From NCBI GenBank assembly GCA_944326585.1, contig CALVEN010000003.1:62001-126000 (forward strand): a stretch of DNA of 64,000 bases, given 5' to 3'. Below the pieces are notes generated by a model, which was given only the letters and a program-made list of their open reading frames with translations, was not told where the DNA came from and searched no databases. Shown here piece after piece: positions 8,553 through 17,813 of this stretch. The translations under genes were made by a program, and so were the position numbers. Numbering within the stretch: position 1 is the stretch's first letter; every line of letters starts with the position of its first letter. This DNA comes from Candidatus Gastranaerophilales bacterium. Its GTDB lineage: Bacteria > Cyanobacteriota > Vampirovibrionia > Gastranaerophilales > Gastranaerophilaceae.

Positions 8553-10830
8553 TTTCTTCAGCCTCTTTTTTGTATGCGCACTTTGAGCAGACAATTGTAT
8601 CGCCGTTTTTCAAAACTTTTTTAACAAGAAGCGAGCCGCATTTGGGGCAAACTTCTCCTGTCGGTTCGTTCCAGAGAACAAAATCGCATTCCGGATACGC
8701 GTTACAGCCGTAAAAAACCGTACCGCGCTTGGATTTGCGCTCGACTATAATGCCTTTTCCGCATTTGGGGCATTTGACCCCCGTTGATTTATGGTAAGGC
8801 TTTCTGTGCTTGCAGTTTTGATTGGTACACTCAAGATATTTGCCGTAAGGACCTGTTTTGAAAACCATACCTGAGCCGCACTTTTCGCACTTTTCCTCGC
8901 AAATTTCTTCCGGCGGAGTTTCCGTATTTTCCTCATTTTGTTCGGATAAAACATTCATCGACATAACGGTTTTGCAATCAGGGTAGCCTGAGCAGCCCAG
9001 AAACTGTGTACCGAATTTGCTTGTTCTCACAACCATAGGCTTTCCGCAGTTCGGGCAATTGATACCGGTTTCTATATTAATCTTTTTCGCGGTTTTCATA
9101 ACGGAATTTACTTCTTCCATAAACGGGTCGTAAAAATCCTTCAAAACCTTGTTCCAGACGGCTTTTTTGTCGGCGATTTTATCGAGTTTTTCTTCCATGC
9201 CTGCTGTGAACTTGTAATCCATAATGTCGGAAAACTGTGTAACAAGCTGTTTTGAAACCGCACGTCCCAAAATTGTCGGATGAAGGGCTTTATCGCGTTT
9301 TTCAACGTATTTGCGTGTCTGAATTACCGTAATAATAGTTGCATAAGTCGACGGACGTCCTATTCCGTATTCTTCCAGAGCCTTGACCAAAGACGCTTCG
9401 TTATATCTCGGCGGCGGCTGGGTAAAGTGTTGTTTCGGGGTTATTTTATTACAATCAACGCTGTCGCCTTTTTCAAGGTCGGGGATTTTGGAATCTTCAA
9501 CCTTTTCGTCCTCCGCGTCGTTATAAAGTTTCAAAAACCCGTCAAAGGTAACCTTGCTTGTGCCTGCTCTTAACGTGTAATCACCTGCCGTAATCTCAAT
9601 TGATTTATTTGCGATTTCAGCGTTTGACATCTGGGAGGACATAAATTTGTCCCAGATCAGTTTATACAATCTGTACTGGTCATTATCAAGATATTGCTTA
9701 ATGCTTTCGGGCGTTCTTTCGGGGTAAGAGGGACGGATTGCCTCGTGCGCGTCCTGAACGTTTTGTTTGCCTTTGACGTAAATATTAGGGGTTTCGGGAT
9801 AATATTTTTCACCGAAATTATTCAGAATAAAATCCTTTGCCATTGCCATAGCGTCATCAGAAACCCTTGTACTGTCAGTTCTCATATAAGTAATAAGCCC
9901 GACTGCGCCTGAATCAAGCTCAATACCTTCATAAAGCCTTTGCGCAACCTGCATTGTTTTTTGAACTCCGAAACCGAGCTTGGAGCTTGCCGCTCTCTGA
10001 AGTGTTGATGTTATAAAAGGCGCGGTGGGTTTGCGTTTTGTTGATTTATTGGTAACTTTTGACACCAAAAAGTCGGAATTTTTAAGATAATCGACAATTT
10101 TTTGCGCTTCTGCTTCGTTTTTTATAGTTTTTTCAACGGGTTTGTCTTTGTATTTTGCGACTTCCGCCTCAAAAACTTTTCCGTCTTTTGCAAGCTCCGC
10201 GTGGATTGACCAGTATTCCTGCGGAACAAATGCCTCTATTTCGTCCTCGCGCTCGCAAATCATCCTCAACGCAACAGACTGAACGCGGCCTGCGGAAAGA
10301 TTATAATTTCCCATCTGCTTCCACAAAACAGGGCTTAACTTATACCCCACAAGCTTGTCAAGAATTTGTCTTGTCTGCTGTGCCTGCACCATATCCATAT
10401 TAATCATTCGCGGGTGTTCTACGGAATATTTTACCGCTTTCGGGGTAATTTCGTTGAACTCAATCCTTTTGATTTTTTCGTCGGGAACTTTCAAAACCTG
10501 TCGTACATGCCAGGCAATAGCTTCACCCTCGCGGTCAGGGTCGGAGGCGATATAGATATTATCAAACTTTTGCGCAAGGTCATTTAATTTTTTCACAACA
10601 GCCTTTTTGCCGGGGATAATCTCGAATTTCGGCTCAAAATTGTTATCAACGTCAAACCCTAAGTTATCGGTTTTCGGGTCTTTTGTCGGTAAATTCCTAA
10701 TATGTCCGAAACTCGCCTCAATCTGAAATCCGTCACCTAAAATCTTTTTGATTGTTTTGGATTTTGCGGGAGACTCAACGATTACTAACGATTTTTCTTT
10801 TTTATTTGTCTTTTTAGCTGTTTCTGCCAC
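8542..10830 (-). CDS. topA: DNA topoisomerase I
   Basis: Type IA topoisomerase that relaxes negative supercoils (762 residues). The TOPRIM domain opens with VIVESPAKSKTI and contains DPDREGEAIAWH; the active-site tyrosine is in YMRTDSTRVS. The C-terminus carries four tetra-cysteine zinc ribbons: CPNCGKPMV..CSGYPDC, CEKCGSGMV..CTNQNC, CPKCGKGII..CNAYPEC and CPKCGSLLV..CSKC. It starts two bases after the dprA stop and overlaps aroE, within a six-gene minus-strand operon. The topA-dprA adjacency is common across bacteria. Confidence 0.96.
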   Translation of the reverse strand: MAETAKKTNKKEKSLVIVESPAKSKTIKKILGDGFQIEASFGHIRNLPTKDPKTDNLGFDVDNNFEPKFEIIPGKKAVVKKLNDLAQKFDNIYIASDPDREGEAIAWHVRQVLKVPDEKIKRIEFNEITPKAVKYSVEHPRMINMDMVQAQQTRQILDKLVGYKLSPVLWKQMGNYNLSAGRVQSVALRMICEREDEIEAFVPQEYWSIHAELAKDGKVFEAEVAKYKDKPVEKTIKNEAEAQKIVDYLKNSDFLVSKVTNKSTKRKPTAPFITSTLQRAASSKLGFGVQKTMQVAQRLYEGIELDSGAVGLITYMRTDSTRVSDDAMAMAKDFILNNFGEKYYPETPNIYVKGKQNVQDAHEAIRPSYPERTPESIKQYLDNDQYRLYKLIWDKFMSSQMSNAEIANKSIEITAGDYTLRAGTSKVTFDGFLKLYNDAEDEKVEDSKIPDLEKGDSVDCNKITPKQHFTQPPPRYNEASLVKALEEYGIGRPSTYATIITVIQTRKYVEKRDKALHPTILGRAVSKQLVTQFSDIMDYKFTAGMEEKLDKIADKKAVWNKVLKDFYDPFMEEVNSVMKTAKKINIETGINCPNCGKPMVVRTSKFGTQFLGCSGYPDCKTVMSMNVLSEQNEENTETPPEEICEEKCEKCGSGMVFKTGPYGKYLECTNQNCKHRKPYHKSTGVKCPKCGKGIIVERKSKRGTVFYGCNAYPECDFVLWNEPTGEVCPKCGSLLVKKVLKNGDTIVCSKCAYKKEAEENAE

Positions 10831-10832
10831 GG

Positions 10833-11915
10833 TTATACCTTTTTATATCTGTCAGAACCGACTTGTTTTATTATGCCCTTAAGCTCCATGGTTGTCAAGT
10901 CCGTCAATAAATTTTCAACACTCATCCCGGTTATCGAAATCAGTTCATCAACCCCTTTTTCTTCAATTTCAAGGGCATTGAGAATAATTTTTTCATTTTC
11001 ACTCAATAACGGAAGTTCTTTTTGCACAGGCACTTTTTTAATTTCCCAGTTAAGGGCGTTCAAAATATCTTCGGCGGAAGTTACAAGAGTTGCGCCGTTT
11101 TTAAGAAGCTTATAAATCCCTTCTGTATTCGGATTGGAAATCAACCCCGGCATACACATTAATTCTCTGCCCTGCTCAAGCGTTAAGTTTGCGGTAATCA
11201 ATGCACCGCTTTTCAAAGACGCCTCTGCCACAAGTGTTCCGTAAGAAAGCCCCGATACAATTCTGTTTCTCTGCGGAAATCTGAATTTCAAAGGTTCAAA
11301 TGTCGGGAAATATTCGCTCACGACGGCGCCGTTGCCGTTCTCTATTCTTTCATAAAGGTGTTTGTTACTTGTCGGGTAGAAGAAATCCAGCCCGCTTGCG
11401 ATTACGCCGATTGTTTTAAGGTTATTGTTAAGCGCCGACAAATGCGCCTCTGAATCAATTCCCGCAGCCAATCCCGATACTATACAGATATCCGTTCCCC
11501 AAAATTGCGAAATAATCCTGCTTAACTCATCCTTTGCGCTGTAGCTTGCACGTCTTGACCCCACAACCGCAAGAGTTTTTTCAAGATTACAAATATCAAG
11601 GCTTCCTTTATAATATAATACCGCAGGCGGATCCGATATGTTTTTAAGCATTACGGGGTAATTTTCATCCTCAAGCGTCAAATATTTTATGTTCCGCCGT
11701 GTGACTTCTTCCAGAACCTTATCAGGATTAACTTTATCGCGCAGCGTCAGAAAATTTTCGGCTTTCTTGATATTTAAGCCGTCAATATTCATCAAATCAA
11801 GACGTGACGCATTGAATGCCGCCTCTATATCCCCGAAATAATTATATAATCTTTTTATAAATCCGCTGTCTATCTGCTCTATTGACGACAGCGCAACCCA
11901 GTATTTACTTTTCAT
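10833..11915 (-). CDS. dprA: DNA processing protein DprA
   Basis: DprA/Smf binds incoming single-stranded DNA and loads RecA during natural transformation (360 residues). The Rossmann-like core is visible as AVVGSRRASY, IVSGLAAGIDSEAH, GVIASGLDFFYP, FRFPQRNRIVSGLS and ALITANLTLEQGRE; an N-terminal helix-hairpin-helix-like segment (NIDGLNIKKAENFL) precedes it and a C-terminal winged-helix (DML1-like) segment starts near residue 300. It overlaps the upstream TPR gene by 11 bases and is separated from topA by two bases. Its presence suggests, but does not prove, competence for DNA uptake. Confidence 0.93.
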   Translation of the reverse strand: MKSKYWVALSSIEQIDSGFIKRLYNYFGDIEAAFNASRLDLMNIDGLNIKKAENFLTLRDKVNPDKVLEEVTRRNIKYLTLEDENYPVMLKNISDPPAVLYYKGSLDICNLEKTLAVVGSRRASYSAKDELSRIISQFWGTDICIVSGLAAGIDSEAHLSALNNNLKTIGVIASGLDFFYPTSNKHLYERIENGNGAVVSEYFPTFEPLKFRFPQRNRIVSGLSYGTLVAEASLKSGALITANLTLEQGRELMCMPGLISNPNTEGIYKLLKNGATLVTSAEDILNALNWEIKKVPVQKELPLLSENEKIILNALEIEEKGVDELISITGMSVENLLTDLTTMELKGIIKQVGSDRYKKV

Positions 11916-12681
11916 CTCTTTTCTTTTTAACTTTTTCTATCAAAGCCTTGACACTGTCAATTTCTTCCTCAGGCACGTCAAGCTTTATGTAATCTTCAAA
12001 ATACTCAATCGCATCGTCATAATCTCCGCGTGCCATAAAAAGTATTCCCGCCTTTTTATATGCCGGATGAAATTTATCGTTCACCGTAATTGCTTTCAGA
12101 TAATTTGAGATTGCCTTGTCGATTTCATCATTTGCCTCATAAGCCTGTGCCAGAATATAATAGACAAATTCGTTGTTCTCTTTGTATTCAAGAACATTTT
12201 CAAAATTTTCAATTGCAAGCTGATAATTTCCAAGCTCAAAATGAACTTTTCCTAAATCATAATAAGCATCGTAATTATCGGGCTGGCGTTCCAAAATCTG
12301 CTCCAATTCATCAATTGCCAAATCCAGCCTTGCATCTTCCATATAAAACCGCGCAAGATAATGAGAAAGAATTAATTCCTCAGGCAGCTCGTAAATCCCC
12401 GTATTCAAAAGCCCGATACCGTGTTCAAAATCTTTTTGGCGGTAATAGATATCCGCAAGATTTATGTATGCCTGCACAATTTTAGGATTCAATTCAAGCG
12501 CGTGAAGAAAATTTCTCTCCGCTTTTTCATAATCACCCTTATTTGCGTAACATAATGCCAGATTGTTATAAATTTCCGCATTATCGGGATTTTTTTCCAG
12601 AATTGCCGTGAAAATATCAATTGCCTTGTCCCAATCGCGCTTTTTAAAATATTCAATTGCTTTATCGAGTTGTTCCTGCAT
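11905..12681 (-). CDS. Tetratricopeptide repeat protein
   Basis: Soluble protein of 258 residues made almost entirely of about seven TPR units (for example KAIDIFTAILEKNPDNAEIY and KAERNFLHALELNPK), each with the usual W/L-G-Y-A-P pattern. No signal peptide is seen. It sits between lptA (10-base gap) and dprA (11-base overlap). TPRs mediate protein contacts; context could suggest a scaffold for envelope biogenesis, but nothing in the sequence assigns a specific partner. Confidence 0.85.
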   Translation of the reverse strand: MQEQLDKAIEYFKKRDWDKAIDIFTAILEKNPDNAEIYNNLALCYANKGDYEKAERNFLHALELNPKIVQAYINLADIYYRQKDFEHGIGLLNTGIYELPEELILSHYLARFYMEDARLDLAIDELEQILERQPDNYDAYYDLGKVHFELGNYQLAIENFENVLEYKENNEFVYYILAQAYEANDEIDKAISNYLKAITVNDKFHPAYKKAGILFMARGDYDDAIEYFEDYIKLDVPEEEIDSVKALIEKVKKKRDEK

Positions 12682-12691
12682 AATTTTTTCC

Positions 12692-13672
12692 TTATAAACC
12701 GAGTGTCATACCTGAATCTTCACTATTTCCGGAACCTATATTTTTGATAACTGTTCTTGTATTGCCGGTTGCCTGAAAATCTTTCGGCTCAAGCGTCATC
12801 CTGATTTTATCGGCATAAATTGTTCTGACGCCCTGAGTTATGCTTGAGCGGCCTGTGAAATAAATTTCGTTAGGCTTGCCGGTAGTTTTGTCCGGATAGA
12901 AAGTAATTTTCGGTCCGACAGCAAAATAATCCTGATACCATACGTGAACATTTCCGCTAGCATTATAGGTATTTTTCTTTTTGTTATATTCCTGATAATT
13001 TGATTTTAAAACGAGCTTATCTCCGCCTTCCATAGTGGCTTTGGACGTTGTATTGCCGGTTGCAACCAAAATTTCGGTTGCCGGATCATATACAAATTTA
13101 TCCGCAAAAGATTCGTTATTTTTTTCCTTTACCATAGCATTGCCAATTAAGGTAATATTTTTCAAGTCACCGTTTTTGTCGGTTTTCACGGTAGCATGAT
13201 TTGAATAAGTTTCTATGTCTTTATACTGAATAGTAACGGTTCCGTCAGCATCCATAACGCCGGATTTTGTGTCATATTCCTGACTGTCAGCATTTATAAT
13301 AACAATCGGAGTTTTTCCGTCATAGACAATTGACTGGGTATCTCCTTCGGCTTTTATAACCTTGGTTATCAAAGATACTTTCAAAATATTTGCTTTAACT
13401 TCGCGTTTTTTGTTCTTTTTTATTTCATAAGCGTAAGGTTTGTCGTAAAAAGTTGCGGTATCAAGCTGCTTGTCCTGCGTCATATTAACGTCAGCGGTCT
13501 GACCTTCCACCCGCAAATCGTCGATTGAAACTTTTACATCGCCCTGAAATTTAATCTTGTTTTCGGATTCCGCATAACTCTGAGTTTTTGAATCTATAAC
13601 AAGATCGGACGCATTCACCGCAATGCCGGCGGTTAATATTACAGCTGTTAACCCAATCAATATCTTTTTCAT
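12692..13672 (-). CDS. lptA: LptA/OstA-like periplasmic LPS transport protein
   Basis: Predicted periplasmic bridge protein for lipopolysaccharide export (326 residues, longer than the roughly 185 of E. coli LptA). A clear signal peptide (KKILIGLTAVILTAGIAVNA) is followed by OstA-type beta-jellyroll repeats: SDLVIDSKTQSYAESENKIKF, the repeated pattern Y-D-x-K-x-x-x-x-x-A-x-G and NKKKNTYNASGNVHVWYQ. The extra length suggests two tandem OstA units. It overlaps lptC by four bases. Together with lptC it implies an outer membrane bearing LPS-like lipid. Confidence 0.8.
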   Translation of the reverse strand: MKKILIGLTAVILTAGIAVNASDLVIDSKTQSYAESENKIKFQGDVKVSIDDLRVEGQTADVNMTQDKQLDTATFYDKPYAYEIKKNKKREVKANILKVSLITKVIKAEGDTQSIVYDGKTPIVIINADSQEYDTKSGVMDADGTVTIQYKDIETYSNHATVKTDKNGDLKNITLIGNAMVKEKNNESFADKFVYDPATEILVATGNTTSKATMEGGDKLVLKSNYQEYNKKKNTYNASGNVHVWYQDYFAVGPKITFYPDKTTGKPNEIYFTGRSSITQGVRTIYADKIRMTLEPKDFQATGNTRTVIKNIGSGNSEDSGMTLGL

Positions 13673-14259
13673 TTTTTCTCCTTAGTATCGTATATTTTGG
13701 AAGTTGTGTTTCCGCTGATTTTGAAATGTTCGTAATCCGGGCTGATTTCAACTTTATCTGCCGTTGCAACAAAATTATCGTCACGGGTAATTCTTACGTT
13801 TCCTGTTGCAATAACAGGCCGGTCGCTTCCTGCATAACGTAACCTGTCAGCTTTTAACGTTGTTCCGTCCTCAAGAACAATAAAAGTATCCTGATACAAC
13901 ATTATCACTTTTGTTGTTGCGTTATAGGTGCCTTTTGAAGATTGAAAACTCATCCCGACTTCATTTTCTTTATAAAAATTTCCGATGACATTATCCATCA
14001 TTGCAATTTCATTTCTGCTGTCATAGGAACCCGTTTCGCCATAGATTTCCCAGTATTTTTTTTCGTTTTTGGTTTCTGTGAGAATAATCCCGTTTATCAA
14101 AGCTTCCTGACGGTCTTTGTCGGTTGAAAGCTGGCTTCTGTTAAAATCATGCGTAATAACACCTGCGGATATAAATGCCCAAACCATAACTCCCGCAAGC
14201 ACGCCGAATGCGCCTATATATGCTTTCTGTTTTCTGCTTAAATTACTCCACCGGTTCAT
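13669..14259 (-). CDS. lptC: LptC-like LPS export inner-membrane-anchored protein
   Basis: Bitopic protein of 196 residues. One N-terminal membrane helix (AYIGAFGVLAGVMVWAFISAG) is followed by an LptC jellyroll with GIILTETKNEKKYWEIYGETG (the W-E-L/I-x-x family hallmark), DNVIGNFYKENEVGMSF and ATGNVRITRDDNFVATADKVE. LptC receives LPS from LptBFG and passes it to LptA, whose gene follows with an ATGA overlap. It is the first gene of the lptC-lptA-TPR-dprA-topA-aroE operon. Confidence 0.82.
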   Translation of the reverse strand: MNRWSNLSRKQKAYIGAFGVLAGVMVWAFISAGVITHDFNRSQLSTDKDRQEALINGIILTETKNEKKYWEIYGETGSYDSRNEIAMMDNVIGNFYKENEVGMSFQSSKGTYNATTKVIMLYQDTFIVLEDGTTLKADRLRYAGSDRPVIATGNVRITRDDNFVATADKVEISPDYEHFKISGNTTSKIYDTKEKK

Positions 14260-14304
14260 AAAAAAATTTTAGCACGAAGGATTTTTGTTGGCAATTTTTT
14301 TGGG

Positions 14305-14416
14305 AAGTCGTTAAGACGTTAGGTCGTTAAGTTCTTTAATAAGAAAGCGGTATTGGTGAGAATTTACTCAGACTGTTAAAAGAAATGAACTTATCGACTT
14401 ATCGTCTTAACGACTT
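14305..14416. repeat. Imperfect long inverted repeat upstream of dapA
   Basis: AAGTCGTTAAGACG at 14305-14318 is the exact complement of CGTCTTAACGACTT at 14403-14416, and the adjoining bases (through AAGTTC / GAACTT) continue the complementarity with a few mismatches, giving a stem of roughly 30 bp with a loop of about 50 bases. The 9-mer GTCGTTAAG is also directly repeated within the left arm. It lies between the divergent lptC and dapA genes. The architecture resembles the AT-rich inverted arrays at 7158-7463; no coding potential. Confidence 0.65.
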
Positions 14417-14440
14417 TTTATTAACTCTCTTTAATATTTA

Positions 14441-14469
14441 TGTAACTTTTGGGACTTTTGTTATATAAT
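14441..14469 (+). promoter_or_regulatory. Candidate sigma-70-type promoter for dapA
   Basis: TATAAT at 14464-14469 is a perfect -10 hexamer; a weak -35 candidate TGTAAC (14441-14446) lies 17 bases upstream. The start codon of dapA is 35 bases downstream with AAAGGGGAGA as a strong Shine-Dalgarno sequence. Confidence 0.5.
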
Positions 14470-14504
14470 AAAATAGTAGGATTAGGGAAAAAGGGGAGAA
14501 ATAT

Positions 14505-15398
14505 ATGCCTATAAGATACGACGCAGGTGAAGTTATTACAGCAATGGTCACACCGATGGACGCGAAAAAAGAGGTGGACTACAACAGAGTTGAATCACTT
14601 ACGCAGCATTTGATTAATAACGGAAGCGATGCAATTCTGGTTTGCGGAACAACGGGGGAATCTCCGACACTGACACATGAAGAAGAAGTGGAAATTATAA
14701 GCACGGTAAAACGTGCAGCCGCAAACAGAGCAAAAATTATTGCAGGAGCAGGCTCAAATTCAACCCAAACAGCTGTTATGTCCGCTAAACTTGCACAAAA
14801 AGAAGAAGTTGACGCAATTTTATCCGTCGTACCTTATTATAACAAACCGTCACAAAAAGGCATGATTGAACATTTTTCGGCAGTTGCGGAAGCTGTTAAC
14901 ATCCCTGTAATTTTGTATAACATCCCCTCAAGAACAGGGGTTACAATGCAGCCGGCAACCGTTGCATACCTCGCAGGTAAATACGACAATATCGTAGCTG
15001 TTAAACAAAGCTGCCCTGATATGGATTTGATAAGCGAAATGAAATTGCTCTGTCCGGAAGATTTTTTAATCTATTCCGGCGACGACAGCCTGACACTTCC
15101 GATGCTGTCACTCGGCGCTCACGGGGTAATTTCCGTTGCATCTCACCTTTTCGGCGCGGAAATTAAATCCATGATAAGAAACTTCAAAACCGGAAACCCG
15201 ACAGCGGCAAGAAATATGCACACCAAACTTTTTCCGGTATTCAGAAAATTGTTTATGGCGCCCAATCCCGTGCCTGTTAAGGCGGCTCTCGCGCATAAAA
15301 AACTTATTGATGAATACGTCAGACGCCCGCTTGTGGAATTAACGGATGACGAAAAAATTGTTCTTTTCGCGGCAATTGACGGATTCCATGCGGATTAG
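14505..15398 (+). CDS. dapA: 4-hydroxy-tetrahydrodipicolinate synthase
   Basis: Condenses pyruvate with aspartate semialdehyde in the lysine/diaminopimelate pathway (297 residues, usual length). The TIM-barrel motifs are GTTGESPTLTHEEE, the tyrosine in YYNKPSQKGM, YNIPSRTGV and the Schiff-base lysine in IVAVKQSCPDMD (an unusual variant of the common IKEASGD). It is well isolated with its own promoter, an AAGGGGAGA ribosome site and a 67-base gap before secD. Confidence 0.94.
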   Translation: MPIRYDAGEVITAMVTPMDAKKEVDYNRVESLTQHLINNGSDAILVCGTTGESPTLTHEEEVEIISTVKRAAANRAKIIAGAGSNSTQTAVMSAKLAQKEEVDAILSVVPYYNKPSQKGMIEHFSAVAEAVNIPVILYNIPSRTGVTMQPATVAYLAGKYDNIVAVKQSCPDMDLISEMKLLCPEDFLIYSGDDSLTLPMLSLGAHGVISVASHLFGAEIKSMIRNFKTGNPTAARNMHTKLFPVFRKLFMAPNPVPVKAALAHKKLIDEYVRRPLVELTDDEKIVLFAAIDGFHAD

Positions 15399-15465
15399 CC
15401 GATACGGCAATAAATGAAATCTTATTTTTGATAAAATTATATCAGTATAGAGAGGATAAATAAAA

Positions 15466-16773
15466 GTGAAAAACAAAATTATTATGTTTTGGGCAATTGT
15501 ACTTATTGTAATCGTATCAACGGTTATAATATTTGTAAAGCCGACAAAACTCGGACTGGATCTGGTAGGCGGCTCACGTCTTATGCTTGAGGCCGAAACC
15601 ACGCAATCCATTGCAAAAATCACACCCGAGGTTATGGGACGTTTGCAGTTTGCAATTGAAAACCGCGTAAATAAACTCGGGGTAGCAGAAACCGTCGTTC
15701 AACAGGTTGGCGACAAAAGACTTTTAATCGAAATTCCGAACGTTACGGATTTGAAAGAAGCAAAAGCATTTTTGGGCGAAACCGCACAATTGGAATTCAA
15801 AAAAGAAGGTAAAGATTCTGACGGCAATCAGATTTGGGTAGACACGGGACTGACAGGGCAGGATCTTCAAAGATCATCCTTAAGCACTGATCAGACAGGT
15901 CAGTGGGTTGTGTCATTGGAATTTAATGACGCGGGCGCAAAAAAATTCGCTGATTTGACAAAAGCTCTTGTAGGGCAGCAAATGGCAATTTTCTTTGACG
16001 GAGAAATCCAGTCAGCCCCTGTAATCAGAGAGGCAATCTATGGCGGCAAAGCACAAATTTCCGGCGGAAACAGCGGTTTTGAATACGCGGAAGCCGAAAG
16101 AATGGTTAACCTGCTTAACGCAGGCGCTCTGCCGGTTCCGGCTAAAATAGTCGAAGAAAATACAGTCGGACCTACACTCGGTGCTGACAGTATTGAAAAG
16201 TCAAAATTCGCAGGTATTGTAGGTCTGGGTGCAGTTATGCTGTTTATGATTGCATACTACAGATTACCCGGTTTGATTGCGGATGTGGCGTTAATCATTT
16301 ACAGCTTAATCCTGTTTGCGCTGTTCAAAACAATCCCCGTAACCCTGACCCTTGCGGGTATTGCAGGTTTTATTCTTTCAATCGGTATGGCGGTTGACGC
16401 TAATATCTTGATTTTTGAAAGAACAAAAGAGGAATTAAGAGCCGGAAGAAACCTGTTTACGGCAATCAATTCAGGTTTTGACAGAGCATTCACAAGTATT
16501 TTTGACTCAAATATGACAACAATCATAACCTGTACGATTTTGTACTTATTGGGTACAAGTATTGTCAAAGGTTTTGCATTAACTCTTGCACTCGGTGTAA
16601 TCGTTTCAATGTTCAGCGCAATTACCATTACAAAGAACTTTATGCACCTGATATTCGGAACGGGTGAATTAAAATATCCGGCACTTTTCGGACTTTCAAA
16701 AGACGAAATCGGCAAGAGTTACGAAGCAACCGAAACCAAACGTGAAAAAGCTCGTTTCGGTATTTTAGACTAG
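15466..16773 (+). CDS. secD: Protein translocase subunit SecD
   Basis: Membrane component of SecDF that uses the proton motive force to finish protein export (435 residues; shorter than the 615-residue E. coli form, as in many other phyla). It has an N-terminal helix, LGLDLVGGSRLMLEAE (the D-L-x-G-G hallmark), a periplasmic domain, and five C-terminal RND-type helices with GMAVDANILIFERTKEELRAG. The start is GTG at 15466 with AGAGGA ten bases upstream. It is followed after 16 bases by secF. Confidence 0.95.
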   Translation: MKNKIIMFWAIVLIVIVSTVIIFVKPTKLGLDLVGGSRLMLEAETTQSIAKITPEVMGRLQFAIENRVNKLGVAETVVQQVGDKRLLIEIPNVTDLKEAKAFLGETAQLEFKKEGKDSDGNQIWVDTGLTGQDLQRSSLSTDQTGQWVVSLEFNDAGAKKFADLTKALVGQQMAIFFDGEIQSAPVIREAIYGGKAQISGGNSGFEYAEAERMVNLLNAGALPVPAKIVEENTVGPTLGADSIEKSKFAGIVGLGAVMLFMIAYYRLPGLIADVALIIYSLILFALFKTIPVTLTLAGIAGFILSIGMAVDANILIFERTKEELRAGRNLFTAINSGFDRAFTSIFDSNMTTIITCTILYLLGTSIVKGFALTLALGVIVSMFSAITITKNFMHLIFGTGELKYPALFGLSKDEIGKSYEATETKREKARFGILD

Positions 16774-16789
16774 GAAAGGATTAAATAAA

Positions 16790-17785
16790 ATGTTTGCACT
16801 AAAAAGACATCTGGTACATATAGTTAAGTACAGAATTTTATGGATGGTGTTGTCCGCAATCCTGTTGATTCCGGGTATTGTTGCAATGGTATATTCCTCA
16901 ATGACTTACCCGAACCACGCACCGATGAAGGTCGGTATTGACTATACGGGCGGCACGATTTTGCAGTACGGTTTGAAACAAAAAATTACAAATAACGATT
17001 TGACAACAACCCGTGCGAACTTAGAAAAAATCGGGGTCGAAAACCCTTACCTGCAAATCTTAAACGTTAATAACACCCAGCAGGAAGAAACCAAAAATAA
17101 CATTAATTCAATTATTTCAATCAGAACAAAATTCATCGGCGAAAGCTCCGAGGATGTACAAAATATCACAAACGCGCTTTCAAGCCAGTTTGAAACCCCT
17201 GAATTAATTCAGGTAAGTTCAGTCGGACCGACTATGGGTAAAGAATTATTCAAAAATTCATTCATAGCTGTTGCGCTGGCATTTTTAGGAATATGCGTAT
17301 ATCTTTCTTTGAGATTCCGGTTTGATTATGCTATAGCGGCAATTCTCGGAATTTTGCACGACGTACTTTTTGTTTGCGGTGCGTTTTCAATTCTGGGACT
17401 TTTGTATAACGTTCAGATTGACGGGTTATTCATCACTGCGATTTTGACGGTAATCGGATTTTCAGTCCACGATACAATCGTTGTATTTGACAGAATCAGA
17501 GAAAACTTAAGATACTATTCAAAGAAAATGTCATTCGGCGAAATCGTGGATGCATCGGTTAACCAGACACTTGCAAGAAGTATCAACACATCATTGACTA
17601 CTTTAATTACGTTGTGCGCACTGTATTTCTTCGGCGGCGTAACAACCAAAGACTTTGTTCTTGCAATGATTCTGGGTATTGCAATCGGAACATATTCAAG
17701 TATATTCTTCTGCAGTATGCTGATTGACTTCTGGAACGATAAGAAAAACGGTCCAAAACCGGTTAAAGAAACCGTTGCGGCATAA
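16790..17785 (+). CDS. secF: Protein translocase subunit SecF
   Basis: Partner of SecD (331 residues). Hallmarks are VGIDYTGGTILQYGL, SVGPTMGKELFKNS, RFDYAIAAILGILHDV and the RND-type GFSVHDTIVVFDRIRENL. Six membrane helices are apparent. The AGGA ribosome site is 12 bases before the ATG. A strong terminator follows directly, closing the operon. Confidence 0.95.
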   Translation: MFALKRHLVHIVKYRILWMVLSAILLIPGIVAMVYSSMTYPNHAPMKVGIDYTGGTILQYGLKQKITNNDLTTTRANLEKIGVENPYLQILNVNNTQQEETKNNINSIISIRTKFIGESSEDVQNITNALSSQFETPELIQVSSVGPTMGKELFKNSFIAVALAFLGICVYLSLRFRFDYAIAAILGILHDVLFVCGAFSILGLLYNVQIDGLFITAILTVIGFSVHDTIVVFDRIRENLRYYSKKMSFGEIVDASVNQTLARSINTSLTTLITLCALYFFGGVTTKDFVLAMILGIAIGTYSSIFFCSMLIDFWNDKKNGPKPVKETVAA

Positions 17786-17813
17786 AAAAAGAGCCTTTAG
17801 GGCTCTTTTTTTT
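17784..17813. terminator. Bidirectional rho-independent terminator
   Basis: The stem AAAAAGAGCC/GGGCTCTTTTT with a TTTA loop, flanked by A-run and T-run, lies between the stops of the convergent secF and 17812 genes, so it can work on both strands. Confidence 0.9.
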
